DNA from: Planctomycetota bacterium
GTDB taxonomy: Bacteria > Planctomycetota > PLA2 > JAEUHO01
NCBI GenBank assembly: GCA_029259775.1
Contig: JAJDEN010000026.1
Span: 124,059-186,211 of the forward strand
DNA length: 62,153 nucleotides
Reading direction: 5' to 3'
A model generated the notes under the pieces. That model ran no database searches. It worked only from the letters and a program-made list of their open reading frames with translations, and was not told the origin of the DNA. The position numbers and the translations under genes are program-made. This document shows, in pieces, positions 27,027 to 35,831 of the stretch. Within the stretch, counting starts at the first letter, position 1, and every line of letters begins with the position of its first letter.

Positions 27027-29264
27027 ATGGCTCGGGCGACGGCTGCGGTGAGGACCGTGGTCGCCGTCCTGATCGTGGTCGCCGTCCTGATCGTGGCCGC
27101 GTTCGTGCCGGCGTGTGGGGAAGCCCCGCGAACGGACGGATCCCACTCGGAAGCCCGGATGCTCGACCTGCTCCGCGAGGTGGCGCGGCGCACGCCGGAG
27201 GAGAACGAGTTCACCGGGAGCCGACGCGCGCGCATGCTCCGGCGCGTCTTGGCAGCCCTGCCGGCCGGCGCACCCGTCGAGAGGCGCCTGCGGGCCCTCC
27301 TCGACAGCGGGAAGGCCGAGTTGCGGTTGGGCAATGCGCAGCGGGCCGTCGCCCTGTACGAGGCCGCCGACCAGATCATGCGTCGCAGCTCCCGCAGCCC
27401 CAAAGACAGGGCGGGCGTGCGCTACCGGCTGGCGATCGCCTGGCTGCAACTAGGGGAGCAGCAGAACTGCTGCGTGGATCACAACGTGGACAGCTGCGTG
27501 TTTCCGATCCAGGACGGCGGTGTCCATGCCCACAGGGACCCTGCCGAGCAGGCGGCGGCCTGCTTCCGGGACGTCATTCGCCTGGCCGGGCCGGCCTCGC
27601 GCCGGGGTCTCGCCGCCACCTGGCTGCTGAACGTCGCTCACATGACCCTGGGGACCTGGCCCAGCGGCGTCCCCGCCGCGATGCGCATCGATCCACGTCG
27701 CCAGGCGTCGCCGAACCCGTTCCCGCCCTTCCCGAATGTCGCCATGGGCTTGGGCCTGGATGCCTACGACCTCGCTGGCGGCGTCGTCGTGGACGACTTC
27801 GACGGCGACGACCGCTTGGACATCCTCACGTCGTCGTGGGATCCGCTTGGTCGGATGCACTACTACCGCAACCTGGGCGAGGCCGGGTTCGAGGAGCGCA
27901 CGGTGGCCGCGGGCCTCGGCGGGCAGTACGGCGGACTGAACCTCAAGCAGGCCGACTTCGACAACGATGGCGACGTCGACGTGCTGGTGCTGCGCGGTGC
28001 CTGGCTGCAAGGTGCGGGGCGGCACCCGAACTCCCTTCTGCGCAACGACGGGACGGGCCGGTTCGAGGACGTGACGCTGGCAGCCGGTCTCGGCGACGTC
28101 CACTACCCCACGCAGACCGCCGGATGGGCCGACTACGACAGGGACGGTGATCTCGATCTCTACATCGGCAACGAGACCTACGGTGGGTTCGCGAGTCCCT
28201 GCCAGCTGTTTCGCAACGATGGCGACGGCACGTTCACCGACGTCGCGGCTCGGGCGGGCGTGACCAATGACAGGTTTACGAAGGGCGTGACCTGGGGCGA
28301 CTACGACGGCGACGGCGACCCGGATCTCTACGTCAGCAACCTCGAAGGGGCGAACCGCCTCTATCGCAACGACGGCGATCGCGGCTTCACCGACGTGGCG
28401 CCTCGGCTCGGTGTCGAGGGACCGCACTTCAGCTTCCCCGTCTGGTTCTGGGACTACGACAATGACGGGGCCCTGGACCTCTACGTGCCCAGCTACAACG
28501 CGAAGGTCGCGGACCTCGCGCTCCACTACATGGGCAAGCCTCATGCGGCCGAGCCGTCCCGTCTCTACAAGGGGGACGGCGCAGGCGGCTTCGAGGATGT
28601 GCTCGCGGGCTCGGGGCTCGGCTATCCCGTGCGCCCCATGGGCTCGAACTTCGGCGACCTCGATGGCGACGGACGGCTGGACGTCTATCTGGGCACAGGC
28701 AGCCCCTCGTACGAAGCGCTGATGCCGAACGTCATGTTCCTGAGCGGACCCGACGGGCGCTTCGAGGATGTCACCGTGGCGGGGCGATTCGGCAGCCTGC
28801 AGAAGGGGCACAGCATTTCCTTTGCCGACCTCGACAACGACGGCGACTGCGACGTGTTCTCCCAGCTCGGTGGTGCGTACCCCGGCGATCGCTTCCACAA
28901 CGCGCTCTACGAGAATCCGGGCTTCCAGAACCGCTGGATCGTCATGAAGTTCGAGGGTCGCCGCAGCAACCGCGGCGCCCTGGGGGCCCACGTGCACGTG
29001 CTCGTCGAGGACGAGGCCGGTCGCCGCCGCTCGATCCACCGCCACGTGGGGGGGAGTAGCAGCTTTGGCTCGAATCCTTCGCGGCTGACGGTCGGGCTCG
29101 GCGCCGCGCGACGCGTGATCGCCGTCGAGATCACCTGGCCCGTCAAGGACTCCAGGCAACGGTTCGAGGATGTTCCGCTGGACGCGGCGCTGCTCTTCGT
29201 GGAGGGCTTGGACAAGCCACGCCGTGTCACCTTGCCGCGCTTCGGGATGGGGCGCAAACCGTGA
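27027..29264 (+). CDS. FG-GAP / UnbV-type repeat lipoprotein with helical N-terminal region
   Basis: A 745-residue predicted lipoprotein (lipobox VPAC, Cys30). Its signal contains a duplicated VVAVLI segment from an 18-bp tandem repeat. About 180 residues of helical, TPR-like sequence come next. The main part has about eight beta-propeller repeats with Ca-binding DXDXDG-type loops (DFDGDDRLDI, DYDRDGDLDLYIG, DYDGDGDPDLYVS, DLDGDGRLDVYLG). The C-terminus has an ASPIC/UnbV-type domain (GALGAHVHVLVED, SRLTVGLGAARRVIAVEITWP). GGAG lies 6 bp before ATG 27027. The next gene overlaps its stop. Confidence 0.9.
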   Translation: MARATAAVRTVVAVLIVVAVLIVAAFVPACGEAPRTDGSHSEARMLDLLREVARRTPEENEFTGSRRARMLRRVLAALPAGAPVERRLRALLDSGKAELRLGNAQRAVALYEAADQIMRRSSRSPKDRAGVRYRLAIAWLQLGEQQNCCVDHNVDSCVFPIQDGGVHAHRDPAEQAAACFRDVIRLAGPASRRGLAATWLLNVAHMTLGTWPSGVPAAMRIDPRRQASPNPFPPFPNVAMGLGLDAYDLAGGVVVDDFDGDDRLDILTSSWDPLGRMHYYRNLGEAGFEERTVAAGLGGQYGGLNLKQADFDNDGDVDVLVLRGAWLQGAGRHPNSLLRNDGTGRFEDVTLAAGLGDVHYPTQTAGWADYDRDGDLDLYIGNETYGGFASPCQLFRNDGDGTFTDVAARAGVTNDRFTKGVTWGDYDGDGDPDLYVSNLEGANRLYRNDGDRGFTDVAPRLGVEGPHFSFPVWFWDYDNDGALDLYVPSYNAKVADLALHYMGKPHAAEPSRLYKGDGAGGFEDVLAGSGLGYPVRPMGSNFGDLDGDGRLDVYLGTGSPSYEALMPNVMFLSGPDGRFEDVTVAGRFGSLQKGHSISFADLDNDGDCDVFSQLGGAYPGDRFHNALYENPGFQNRWIVMKFEGRRSNRGALGAHVHVLVEDEAGRRRSIHRHVGGSSSFGSNPSRLTVGLGAARRVIAVEITWPVKDSRQRFEDVPLDAALLFVEGLDKPRRVTLPRFGMGRKP

Positions 29265-29917
29265 CGTGCCCCCGGGCTTGGATCGGCGTCCTGGCGCTGA
29301 TCTGCCTCGGCTGCCTCGGCTGCCTCGGCTGCCTGGGCTGTGGTGGCGACGACGCGACCCAGGAGCCCGTGCGCTTGGAGATGGGCGAGAGGCTCGTCAC
29401 GGCGGCGAGCCTCCCCGAGCTTCTGGGTGACGGGTCGACGTCGGCCGTCCCGATTCGTGACGTGGTGGGCCAGCGAGCCACGGTCTTCTATGGCTGGAGC
29501 GTGTCGTGCCCGTGTGTGGACAGCGTCGAGCCGCGCATCCAACGCCTCATGGCGCAGCTGCCGCCCTCCGTCGGCGTCAACTGGATCGCCTTGGACGGCG
29601 AGCCGCTCGATACCATCGAGCAGATCCGGGAGAAGATGCTGCGCCTCGGGGGAGCCTACCGGCTGCTCCTGGATCCTGAGCAGCGGCTCTGCAGGAGCCT
29701 CGGTCTCGACTCCGCCGTGCAGGTGGCCGTACTCGATGCGGCCGGACGGCTGCGCTACCGCGGCGCGCTCGACGACGACCAGGTACGTGGAGCCGGCGAG
29801 CATCTCGCCGCCGCCCTGCAAGCCGTGCTGGCCAACCGGCGTCTCAAGGTCGCCGAACGACCTCGGGTCTATGGTTGCTTCTTCAGCGATCCCGCGTCCT
29901 GCACGCAGCGCAAGTAG
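29261..29917 (+). CDS. Redoxin-like lipoprotein with SCPC motif
   Basis: A 218-residue lipoprotein. The hydrophobic signal ends in tandem CLG repeats (Cys at 15, 18, 21, 24, 27), so the lipidated Cys is ambiguous. The mature part looks like a thioredoxin/AhpC-type redoxin: VVGQRATVFYGWSVSCPC with SCPC at 82-85, then NWIALDGEP, LLLDPEQRLCRSLGLDSAVQVAVLDA and YRGALDDD. It starts at GTG 29261, overlapping the FG-GAP gene stop. A role in redox handling or cofactor insertion on the cell surface is inferred. Confidence 0.82.
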   Translation: MTCPRAWIGVLALICLGCLGCLGCLGCGGDDATQEPVRLEMGERLVTAASLPELLGDGSTSAVPIRDVVGQRATVFYGWSVSCPCVDSVEPRIQRLMAQLPPSVGVNWIALDGEPLDTIEQIREKMLRLGGAYRLLLDPEQRLCRSLGLDSAVQVAVLDAAGRLRYRGALDDDQVRGAGEHLAAALQAVLANRRLKVAERPRVYGCFFSDPASCTQRK

Positions 29918-30033
29918 GCGGCGACCCGCGCCCGAATTGCCGTCAGGCGGGGGGCGAACCTGGCCGATCAGATCGCTTGGCAGGCGGCGCGGCCCGGGGG
30001 CGCCCTATCCTGGGGCCCGCGCGGAGGCATCGC

Positions 30034-31293
30034 ATGAACAAGGTCACGCTCTCGGCCCTGGTGGTCGTCGCCCTGGTCACGGGCTGGCTGTTGGGCTCCA
30101 TGTCCGCCGGCCAGGGGACGTCGGACCCCGACGGAGCCCTGGCCGAGCTGAAGGACGAGAACACCCGCCTGCGCCGTGCGCTCGGCGAGCGTGGCCCGCG
30201 TCTCCAGCCGCGCGTCGGGATGGGCGGCACGGCGCCGGACGGTGCGCCGGGCCACGCCGCTGGCACGACGGGAGCGAGGCCGATTCCGGAGCGCGTCGAG
30301 AGCTACGACATCACCCAGTTCGACGATGCCGACCGCGCGTTCCAGATGCTCATGGCCTACGCGCGCACGATGCTCGCCAAGGGCGAGGCGGGCCATCTCG
30401 CGTTGCTCGACACGATCAACGCGACCCTCTTCAGCAAGCCCGGCGAGAAGATCGTCGAGAGGTTGATCGGCGGCGAGGAGCAGACGGCGCGCTTCATGTA
30501 CCCCCTCATCCGGTTCGCCATGAACCACGACGACCTTGTCGTGGACATGGCTGAGACGATCTACCGCACGATGGCCGAGGATCCGCAGCGGCTCAAGGAC
30601 ATCGACAACGACTCGCTCGAGCTGTTCACGGAGGGCATCGCGCTCATGCTGCCCGGCATGGTCGGGCCCAAGCGCCTCGAGCGCATCCGTGGCTACGCGC
30701 GGACCATCCTCGCGACGGCGCAGGCCAACCAGCCCAGGTCCGTGCAGCAGCAGCGAGGCGACGTGCAGCGTGCGCTGGGGTCCTGGGCCCCGCCGGTCTC
30801 TGGCGAGGAAGCCCTCGTGCGCTTGCAGCAGGGCACGGCCAGTCCCGAGGAGGCGATGGCCCTGGTCCGGCGCCTGCGCCCCGAGGATGTGGCGCGCCTG
30901 GACATCGACAAGCTGCTCGGCCCCCTGATCGCGTCGGACGGGTGGAGCGCCATCGCGATGATCAGCCGGTTGCGGCCCGATGCCGCCACGCTGGCCTTGC
31001 TCGACAGCCGGATCATCCGTGGGGTGTCGGCGGGCAAGACGCCGCAGTCGCTCGTCAGCTACTGGCTGCAAAGCACGAACCGCCGCTCCTGGGCCCCGTC
31101 ACGCACCTTCATCGAGGCGGGCCTGCAGCAGGCGACGACCGAGACGCGCGGCGTGTTCCTGATGGCGGCCTTGGGCATGAAGCCTGCGCCTGACGACGAC
31201 TGGGTGCAGTGGGCGGAGCGGACGTACCAGTACTCCGACCGCATGCGCGTCTACCTCAAGAAGCGCCGGGACAAGATCGAGGCGGGCGGCTGA
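30034..31293 (+). CDS. Hypothetical exported/membrane-anchored coiled-coil protein
   Basis: A 419-residue protein with an N-terminal membrane segment (LSALVVVALVTGWLLGSM). A short coiled coil follows (LAELKDENTRLRRALGERG), then a Gly/Pro linker and a long alpha-helical domain without recognisable motifs. GGAGG at 30023-30027 supports the ATG at 30034. It follows the redoxin-like lipoprotein after 116 bp and converges with the TonB gene. Function unknown. Confidence 0.75.
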   Translation: MNKVTLSALVVVALVTGWLLGSMSAGQGTSDPDGALAELKDENTRLRRALGERGPRLQPRVGMGGTAPDGAPGHAAGTTGARPIPERVESYDITQFDDADRAFQMLMAYARTMLAKGEAGHLALLDTINATLFSKPGEKIVERLIGGEEQTARFMYPLIRFAMNHDDLVVDMAETIYRTMAEDPQRLKDIDNDSLELFTEGIALMLPGMVGPKRLERIRGYARTILATAQANQPRSVQQQRGDVQRALGSWAPPVSGEEALVRLQQGTASPEEAMALVRRLRPEDVARLDIDKLLGPLIASDGWSAIAMISRLRPDAATLALLDSRIIRGVSAGKTPQSLVSYWLQSTNRRSWAPSRTFIEAGLQQATTETRGVFLMAALGMKPAPDDDWVQWAERTYQYSDRMRVYLKKRRDKIEAGG

Positions 31294-31332
31294 CCCTGGT
31301 GACCCGGTCGGGTCACGGGGCTGCGGTCCTGG

Positions 31333-32019
31333 CTACAGGTCGCGCAGCCGGAAGCGGACCGGCAGGAGGGCCCTGCCCCCCGCGCCGGGCGCGAACTCGT
31401 AGAGGCGTGCGACGCGCAGGGCGGCCCGGTCGAGTTGCGCGTTGCCGCTGCTCGTGCGCACGACGGCGCGCGTGACCTGCCCGTTGGTGCCGACGTGCAC
31501 GAGCACCATCGCCACGCCTTCGATACCGAGACGGCGCGCCTCACGCGGGTAGTGCCGTCGCATGCCCGGGCGGCGTACGACGCGGACGGCGGCCGGACGT
31601 GCGCGAGGGGGGGCAGGCTTCGCCGTCGGCGCGGCCGGCGCGGGCGGCGGCGCGGCGCGCGGCTTGCGGGTGGCGCCCTCAGGGATGCGCAGCACCTCGA
31701 GCGGCGGCTGGAGGTCTTCCACGCGCTCGGCTTCGGGCGGCAGCGTCTCCTCTACGTCGGCCGGCGGGAGCAGCACGTCGAAGTCGACGACCACGTCGCG
31801 CGTGTGCACCGGCTCGTTGTCCACGTCGAAGACCCGGGCCTCGGTATGCAGCTCGAAGTCCGGTTCGGCCTCCGCCGAGATCCGGAAGCTGAGCGGTTGG
31901 TCCGCGCCGCGCGGAGCCTGCTCCGGAAGGCAGAGCACGAACACCCCGAGGACGATCGCATGCAGCGCAATCGAAGCGCGTAGCGGTGTGATCAACGGCG
32001 GGGACTCGATGCGCTTCAA
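31333..32019 (-). CDS. tonB: TonB-family energy-transducing protein
   Basis: A 228-residue TonB-like protein. One N-terminal membrane segment (about 12-31), a proline-rich periplasmic linker (PPPAPAAPTAKPAPPRARP) and the C-terminal TonB fold with YPREARRLGIEG, VHVGTNGQV and AALRVARLYEFAP. It transmits proton-motive force from ExbB/ExbD to outer-membrane receptors, but no exbB or exbD is adjacent. The start codon is TTG at 32019 with GGAAG upstream; no better start exists. It follows the receptor gene by 52 bp, so the two form an operon. Confidence 0.9.
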   Translation of the reverse strand: MKRIESPPLITPLRASIALHAIVLGVFVLCLPEQAPRGADQPLSFRISAEAEPDFELHTEARVFDVDNEPVHTRDVVVDFDVLLPPADVEETLPPEAERVEDLQPPLEVLRIPEGATRKPRAAPPPAPAAPTAKPAPPRARPAAVRVVRRPGMRRHYPREARRLGIEGVAMVLVHVGTNGQVTRAVVRTSSGNAQLDRAALRVARLYEFAPGAGGRALLPVRFRLRDL

Positions 32020-32071
32020 CGTGCTTCCAGGGGCGACAGGTCCAGCCGGAGGCTAGAGGTCCAGCCGCAGG

Positions 32072-34276
32072 TCAAAGGTCCAGGTCGAGCGCGAACACCA
32101 CGCTGCGGCCGGGCTCATTCTGCCCGGAACCATGGATGCGGTAGTCCTGATCGAGCAGATTGTCGACAGCGAGGCTCACGCGCACCTTACGGCTCAACGT
32201 GGCGCCGGCCCGGAGGTTCAGGCGCGTCCACGAGGGAGTACCCCCGGGCGGGATGCGGCGGCTGTCCGTCTGGTCGCGCAGCGAGAGGCGGTCTTCGCGT
32301 GCCGAGTACTCGACGTCGCCCTGGGCCCAGAAGCGTGAGCCGGGCGGGGCGTAGCGCATGCCGGTCCAGAAGCTGAACGGCTTCATGCGGCTCAGCGGCC
32401 GGCGGACGAGGGCGCCGCCGCCGTCGAGTTGATCGACCTCGCCGTCCATGTAGCTGAACGTGCCGAACCAGGTCCATGCCGGCGTCGCCCGCCAGCTGAC
32501 GTCGAAGTCCACGCCCCAGACCCAGCCATCGCCGACGTTGTCCTTGCGGACTTCCGGCACGCCACCGATGAGCGCGCCGGTGGGCGAGCGGATGATGGCG
32601 TCCTCGACGATCGTGTACCAGCCTGCGAGGCCCCAGCGCAGCCGCTGCTGCTCCGTCTTCACGCCGAGCTCGAAGGAGACGAAGGTCTCCGGCTCGAGGC
32701 GGGGCGCGGGCGTCTCCACGACGCTCGTCGACTCCAGCGACGTGAGGTCATGCAGCGACGGCGTGCGGAATGCTTGGGACGCGCCCGCGTAGAACGTCCA
32801 GCGCCGGTTGTGGTGGTAGAGCGCGCGCAGGCTGCCAGACACGTTTGTCCAGTCGTTCTTCACCTCGATGATGTTGCCGGGCGTCGCCGGGTCGCTGCCC
32901 GCCACGGCCGGGTTGTCGACGCGGTTGGCGTCCGCGGCGGCGTAGGTGAAGCGTGCGCCGGCCAGCACCTCCCAGCGGCCGAAGGCCACGTGGTTCTGCA
33001 CGAAGGCACCGAACAGGTCGTAGGTCGCGTCGTCGCCAAGCGGCCCCTGGATGACGGGCCCGCCCGCCACGCCGCCCGTGAAGTTCTCGCGGCGGCTGTC
33101 GACGACGTCGTGATACCAGGACGCGCCGTAGGTGAACGCGCCCCAGCGCGTGGGGGAGGTCAGCTGGAACTGCGCGCCGTACTGACGCACGGTGAACCCC
33201 TGCAGGTCGAGGCGGTCGCCCGTTCGCAGGCGGTTGCGCTCCTCTTCGTGGCGGTGGTAGCTGAGTGCGACGAAGCCGCGTGAGACGGGCAGGGTGCAGG
33301 CGTCGCAGTCGAACGCAAGCTTCACGTAGGCGAGGTCGCGCTGCTGGTCGAACTCGCGCCGGAGCTCGCTGCCCACGGACGTGCCGCGGAACGGCACGGA
33401 GTCGACCGTCGTCTCGGTGCGCGGGGCGTCGTGCTGCTCGACGTGCTGCAGGGCCGCGGTCAGCTCCCAATGGCGACCGAAGCGGCGGTCGAAGCGGACG
33501 TCGCCGTCCCACTCTTCGATGCCGCCCGTGCCGGGCAGCGTGCCGCCGCCGCTCTCGATGTTGCCGTACGTCTTGCGCGATACGCCGGCAGCCCAACCGA
33601 GCGGCCCACGATTGCCCTCCGTCTGGACGCGCGCGAAGTGGGCGTTCTCGCCGCTGCTCGAGCGTGCATACGCCCCGCTGTTCGTGTGCAGCCCAGGCTC
33701 GAACGACGTGCGCCGCCACGGAAGCACATTGATCGTGCCGCCGATGGCGTCGCTGCCGTAGAGCACCGAGTGCGGGCCGCGCACGACCTCCATGCGCGCG
33801 ACGGAGAGGGCGTCGACCGTGGCCCAGTACTGGTTTGGCCCGGCGCGGAAGGTCGAGTTGTTGAGCCGGATCCCATCGATCAGCATCAGGTTCTGGTAGC
33901 CGGTGAAGCCCCGGATGAAGGGCGAGTGCTGGAGCGGACCCGTCTTCTGGACGAGCACGCTCGGCAGGCCTTGGAGGGCATCGCTCAGCGAGCGTGCGGC
34001 CCGGCGCAGGCGGATCTCCCCGTTCGTGACGACGCTGACCGTGTTCGGTACGCGCAGGAGCTCGAGCCGGCCCCGCGTCGCCGTCACGCTGTCGCCGCTG
34101 CCGGGGGTCGGCATGCCGCCGAGGAGCCGGGGGGCCACGATGTCGGCGGGCTCCAGGAGCGTGATGTCGCCGTCGTCGGCCGGCGGCTCGTCTTGCCCGG
34201 AGGCGGGCAGGGGCGCGGCGAACAGCAGCAGGAGGGCTGCCAGGGGAGCGGCCAAGGCATGGAAGCGGTGCAGCAT
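32072..34276 (-). CDS. TonB-dependent outer-membrane receptor
   Basis: A 734-residue receptor. The signal peptide ends near residue 27 (PLPASG). The plug domain has VPNTVSVVTNGEIR, SLSDALQGLPSVLVQKTGP, FIRGFTGYQNLMLIDGIRLNN and VEVVRGPHSVLYGSDAIGGTINV-type sequence. The remainder is a 22-strand-type barrel with many aromatic turns, ending in the hydrophobic strand RSVVFALDLDL. The substrate is not evident. No Fur box or cobalamin riboswitch was recognised upstream. It is paired with the following tonB. Confidence 0.93.
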   Translation of the reverse strand: MLHRFHALAAPLAALLLLFAAPLPASGQDEPPADDGDITLLEPADIVAPRLLGGMPTPGSGDSVTATRGRLELLRVPNTVSVVTNGEIRLRRAARSLSDALQGLPSVLVQKTGPLQHSPFIRGFTGYQNLMLIDGIRLNNSTFRAGPNQYWATVDALSVARMEVVRGPHSVLYGSDAIGGTINVLPWRRTSFEPGLHTNSGAYARSSSGENAHFARVQTEGNRGPLGWAAGVSRKTYGNIESGGGTLPGTGGIEEWDGDVRFDRRFGRHWELTAALQHVEQHDAPRTETTVDSVPFRGTSVGSELRREFDQQRDLAYVKLAFDCDACTLPVSRGFVALSYHRHEEERNRLRTGDRLDLQGFTVRQYGAQFQLTSPTRWGAFTYGASWYHDVVDSRRENFTGGVAGGPVIQGPLGDDATYDLFGAFVQNHVAFGRWEVLAGARFTYAAADANRVDNPAVAGSDPATPGNIIEVKNDWTNVSGSLRALYHHNRRWTFYAGASQAFRTPSLHDLTSLESTSVVETPAPRLEPETFVSFELGVKTEQQRLRWGLAGWYTIVEDAIIRSPTGALIGGVPEVRKDNVGDGWVWGVDFDVSWRATPAWTWFGTFSYMDGEVDQLDGGGALVRRPLSRMKPFSFWTGMRYAPPGSRFWAQGDVEYSAREDRLSLRDQTDSRRIPPGGTPSWTRLNLRAGATLSRKVRVSLAVDNLLDQDYRIHGSGQNEPGRSVVFALDLDL

Positions 34277-34394
34277 GGCAGGACGTCTCTCCCTCGGAAG
34301 CCTGTCCCAACGCAGCCGCGCGCCCTCGGTTCACGCGGCGAGGCAGGCCGCACACGGTAGGTGCTTCGGCCTGCCGCGCCTACCCTGGGGGGCT

Positions 34395-35831
34395 GTGAAC
34401 GATCCCAGCGACACACCGGCCGCGACCCCGCTCCCGCCCGTGGGCCCCGTGCCGGAGGTCCCGGCTGCGCCCGCGATCCTGCCGCCGGTCGTCGCCATCG
34501 TCGGACGGCCGAATGTGGGCAAGTCCACGCTGCTCAACGCGCTCTCGGGCAGCCGCATTGCCATCGTCGAGGAAACGCCCGGTGTCACGCGCGACCGCAT
34601 CGGCGTGCTCTGTACCCTCTGCGACCGGACCGTCGAGATCGTCGACACGGGCGGCGTCGGCATCGTGGACATGCAGGGGCTCGAGGAGGACGTCGAGAAG
34701 CAGATCGACGCCGCCGTCACCGCGGCGGACGTCATCCTCTTCGTCGTCGATGCGCGCGAGGGGCGCGCCCCGCTCGATGAGCGTGTGGCGCAGCTGCTCC
34801 GCACCGAGTCGGATCGCGTCATCCTGCTCGCCAACAAGTTCGAGACCGACCGCATCGAATGGAACGTCGCCGAGTTCCTGCGGCTCGGCTACGGCGAGCC
34901 GATGCGCATCTCCGCCAAGGAACGCATCAACCTCCACGATCTCGAGGATCGCATCGGCGAGCTCCTGCCCGAGGGGCCGACGACGCCGATCAAGCTGCCT
35001 CCGCCCGATCTCAAGCTCGCCGTCGTGGGCCGCGTCAACGCCGGCAAGAGCACGCTGGTCAACGCGATGCTGCACGCCGACCGGATGATCGTCAGCGAAG
35101 TGCCCGGCACCACCCGCGACTCCGTGGACATCCGCTTCGAGCGCGGCAACGAGAGCTACGTCGTCATCGACACGGCTGGCATCCGCAAAGAGCGCTCCGT
35201 GCAAGGCTCGGTCGAGTTCTACGCGCAGCGGCGCGCCGAGAAGGCCATCCGCCGCGCGGACGTGACCGTGTTCGTTCTCGATGCCACGGCCGACGTCGGC
35301 CGCCTCGATCGCATGATCGCCGGCTACGCTGCGGACCAGTTCGCGCCGATCGTGGTCGTCGCGAACAAGTGGGACCTCTGCGCGCAGGCGGGCCTCCGGG
35401 CGTCCACCTTCCAGAAGTACCTCGACGAGGTGCTCTCGGGCCTGCCCTACGCCCCGGTGATCCAGACGAGCGCGCTGACGGGCCGCAACGTCGAGCAGGT
35501 GCTCGAAGTCGCGCGCAGCCTGCACAAGCAGGCAGCCACCCGCGTCGGAACCGCCGAGATCAACCGCGTCATCGAGATCGCCTACGCCATGCGCAAGCCG
35601 CGCCCGCGCCAGGGCCGCATCGGCCGCATCTACTACGGTAGCCAGGTCGAGGTGTGCCCGCCGACGATCACGCTGTTCGTCAACGACACCTTCCTCTTCA
35701 AGCCCGACTACCTGCGCTTCATGGCGAACCGCTTCCGTCAGCACCTGCCCATGGCCGAGGTGCCCATCCGCGTCTTCCTCAAGAAGCGCGACCGCTCGCC
35801 GTCGAAGAACCTCCGAGGCCCCAAGCTGTGA
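34395..35831 (+). CDS. der: GTPase Der (EngA), ribosome assembly
   Basis: A 478-residue double-GTPase for 50S ribosome assembly. The first G domain has GRPNVGKS, ETPGVTRDR, DTGG and NKFE. The second has GRVNAGKS, PGTTRDS, DTAGIRKERS and NKWD. A C-terminal KH-like domain with FVNDTFLFKPDYLRFMANRFRQ completes it. The GTG at 34395 gives a Pro/Ala-rich N-terminal extension of about 30 residues before VVAIVGRPN. The next gene overlaps the stop by GTGA. Confidence 0.95.
   Translation: MNDPSDTPAATPLPPVGPVPEVPAAPAILPPVVAIVGRPNVGKSTLLNALSGSRIAIVEETPGVTRDRIGVLCTLCDRTVEIVDTGGVGIVDMQGLEEDVEKQIDAAVTAADVILFVVDAREGRAPLDERVAQLLRTESDRVILLANKFETDRIEWNVAEFLRLGYGEPMRISAKERINLHDLEDRIGELLPEGPTTPIKLPPPDLKLAVVGRVNAGKSTLVNAMLHADRMIVSEVPGTTRDSVDIRFERGNESYVVIDTAGIRKERSVQGSVEFYAQRRAEKAIRRADVTVFVLDATADVGRLDRMIAGYAADQFAPIVVVANKWDLCAQAGLRASTFQKYLDEVLSGLPYAPVIQTSALTGRNVEQVLEVARSLHKQAATRVGTAEINRVIEIAYAMRKPRPRQGRIGRIYYGSQVEVCPPTITLFVNDTFLFKPDYLRFMANRFRQHLPMAEVPIRVFLKKRDRSPSKNLRGPKL

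Noticed and set aside
34277..34394. Cobalamin riboswitch upstream of the TonB-dependent receptor
   Set aside because: The region is short and lacks the B12 box and the conserved loop sequences. No cobalamin gene is nearby.
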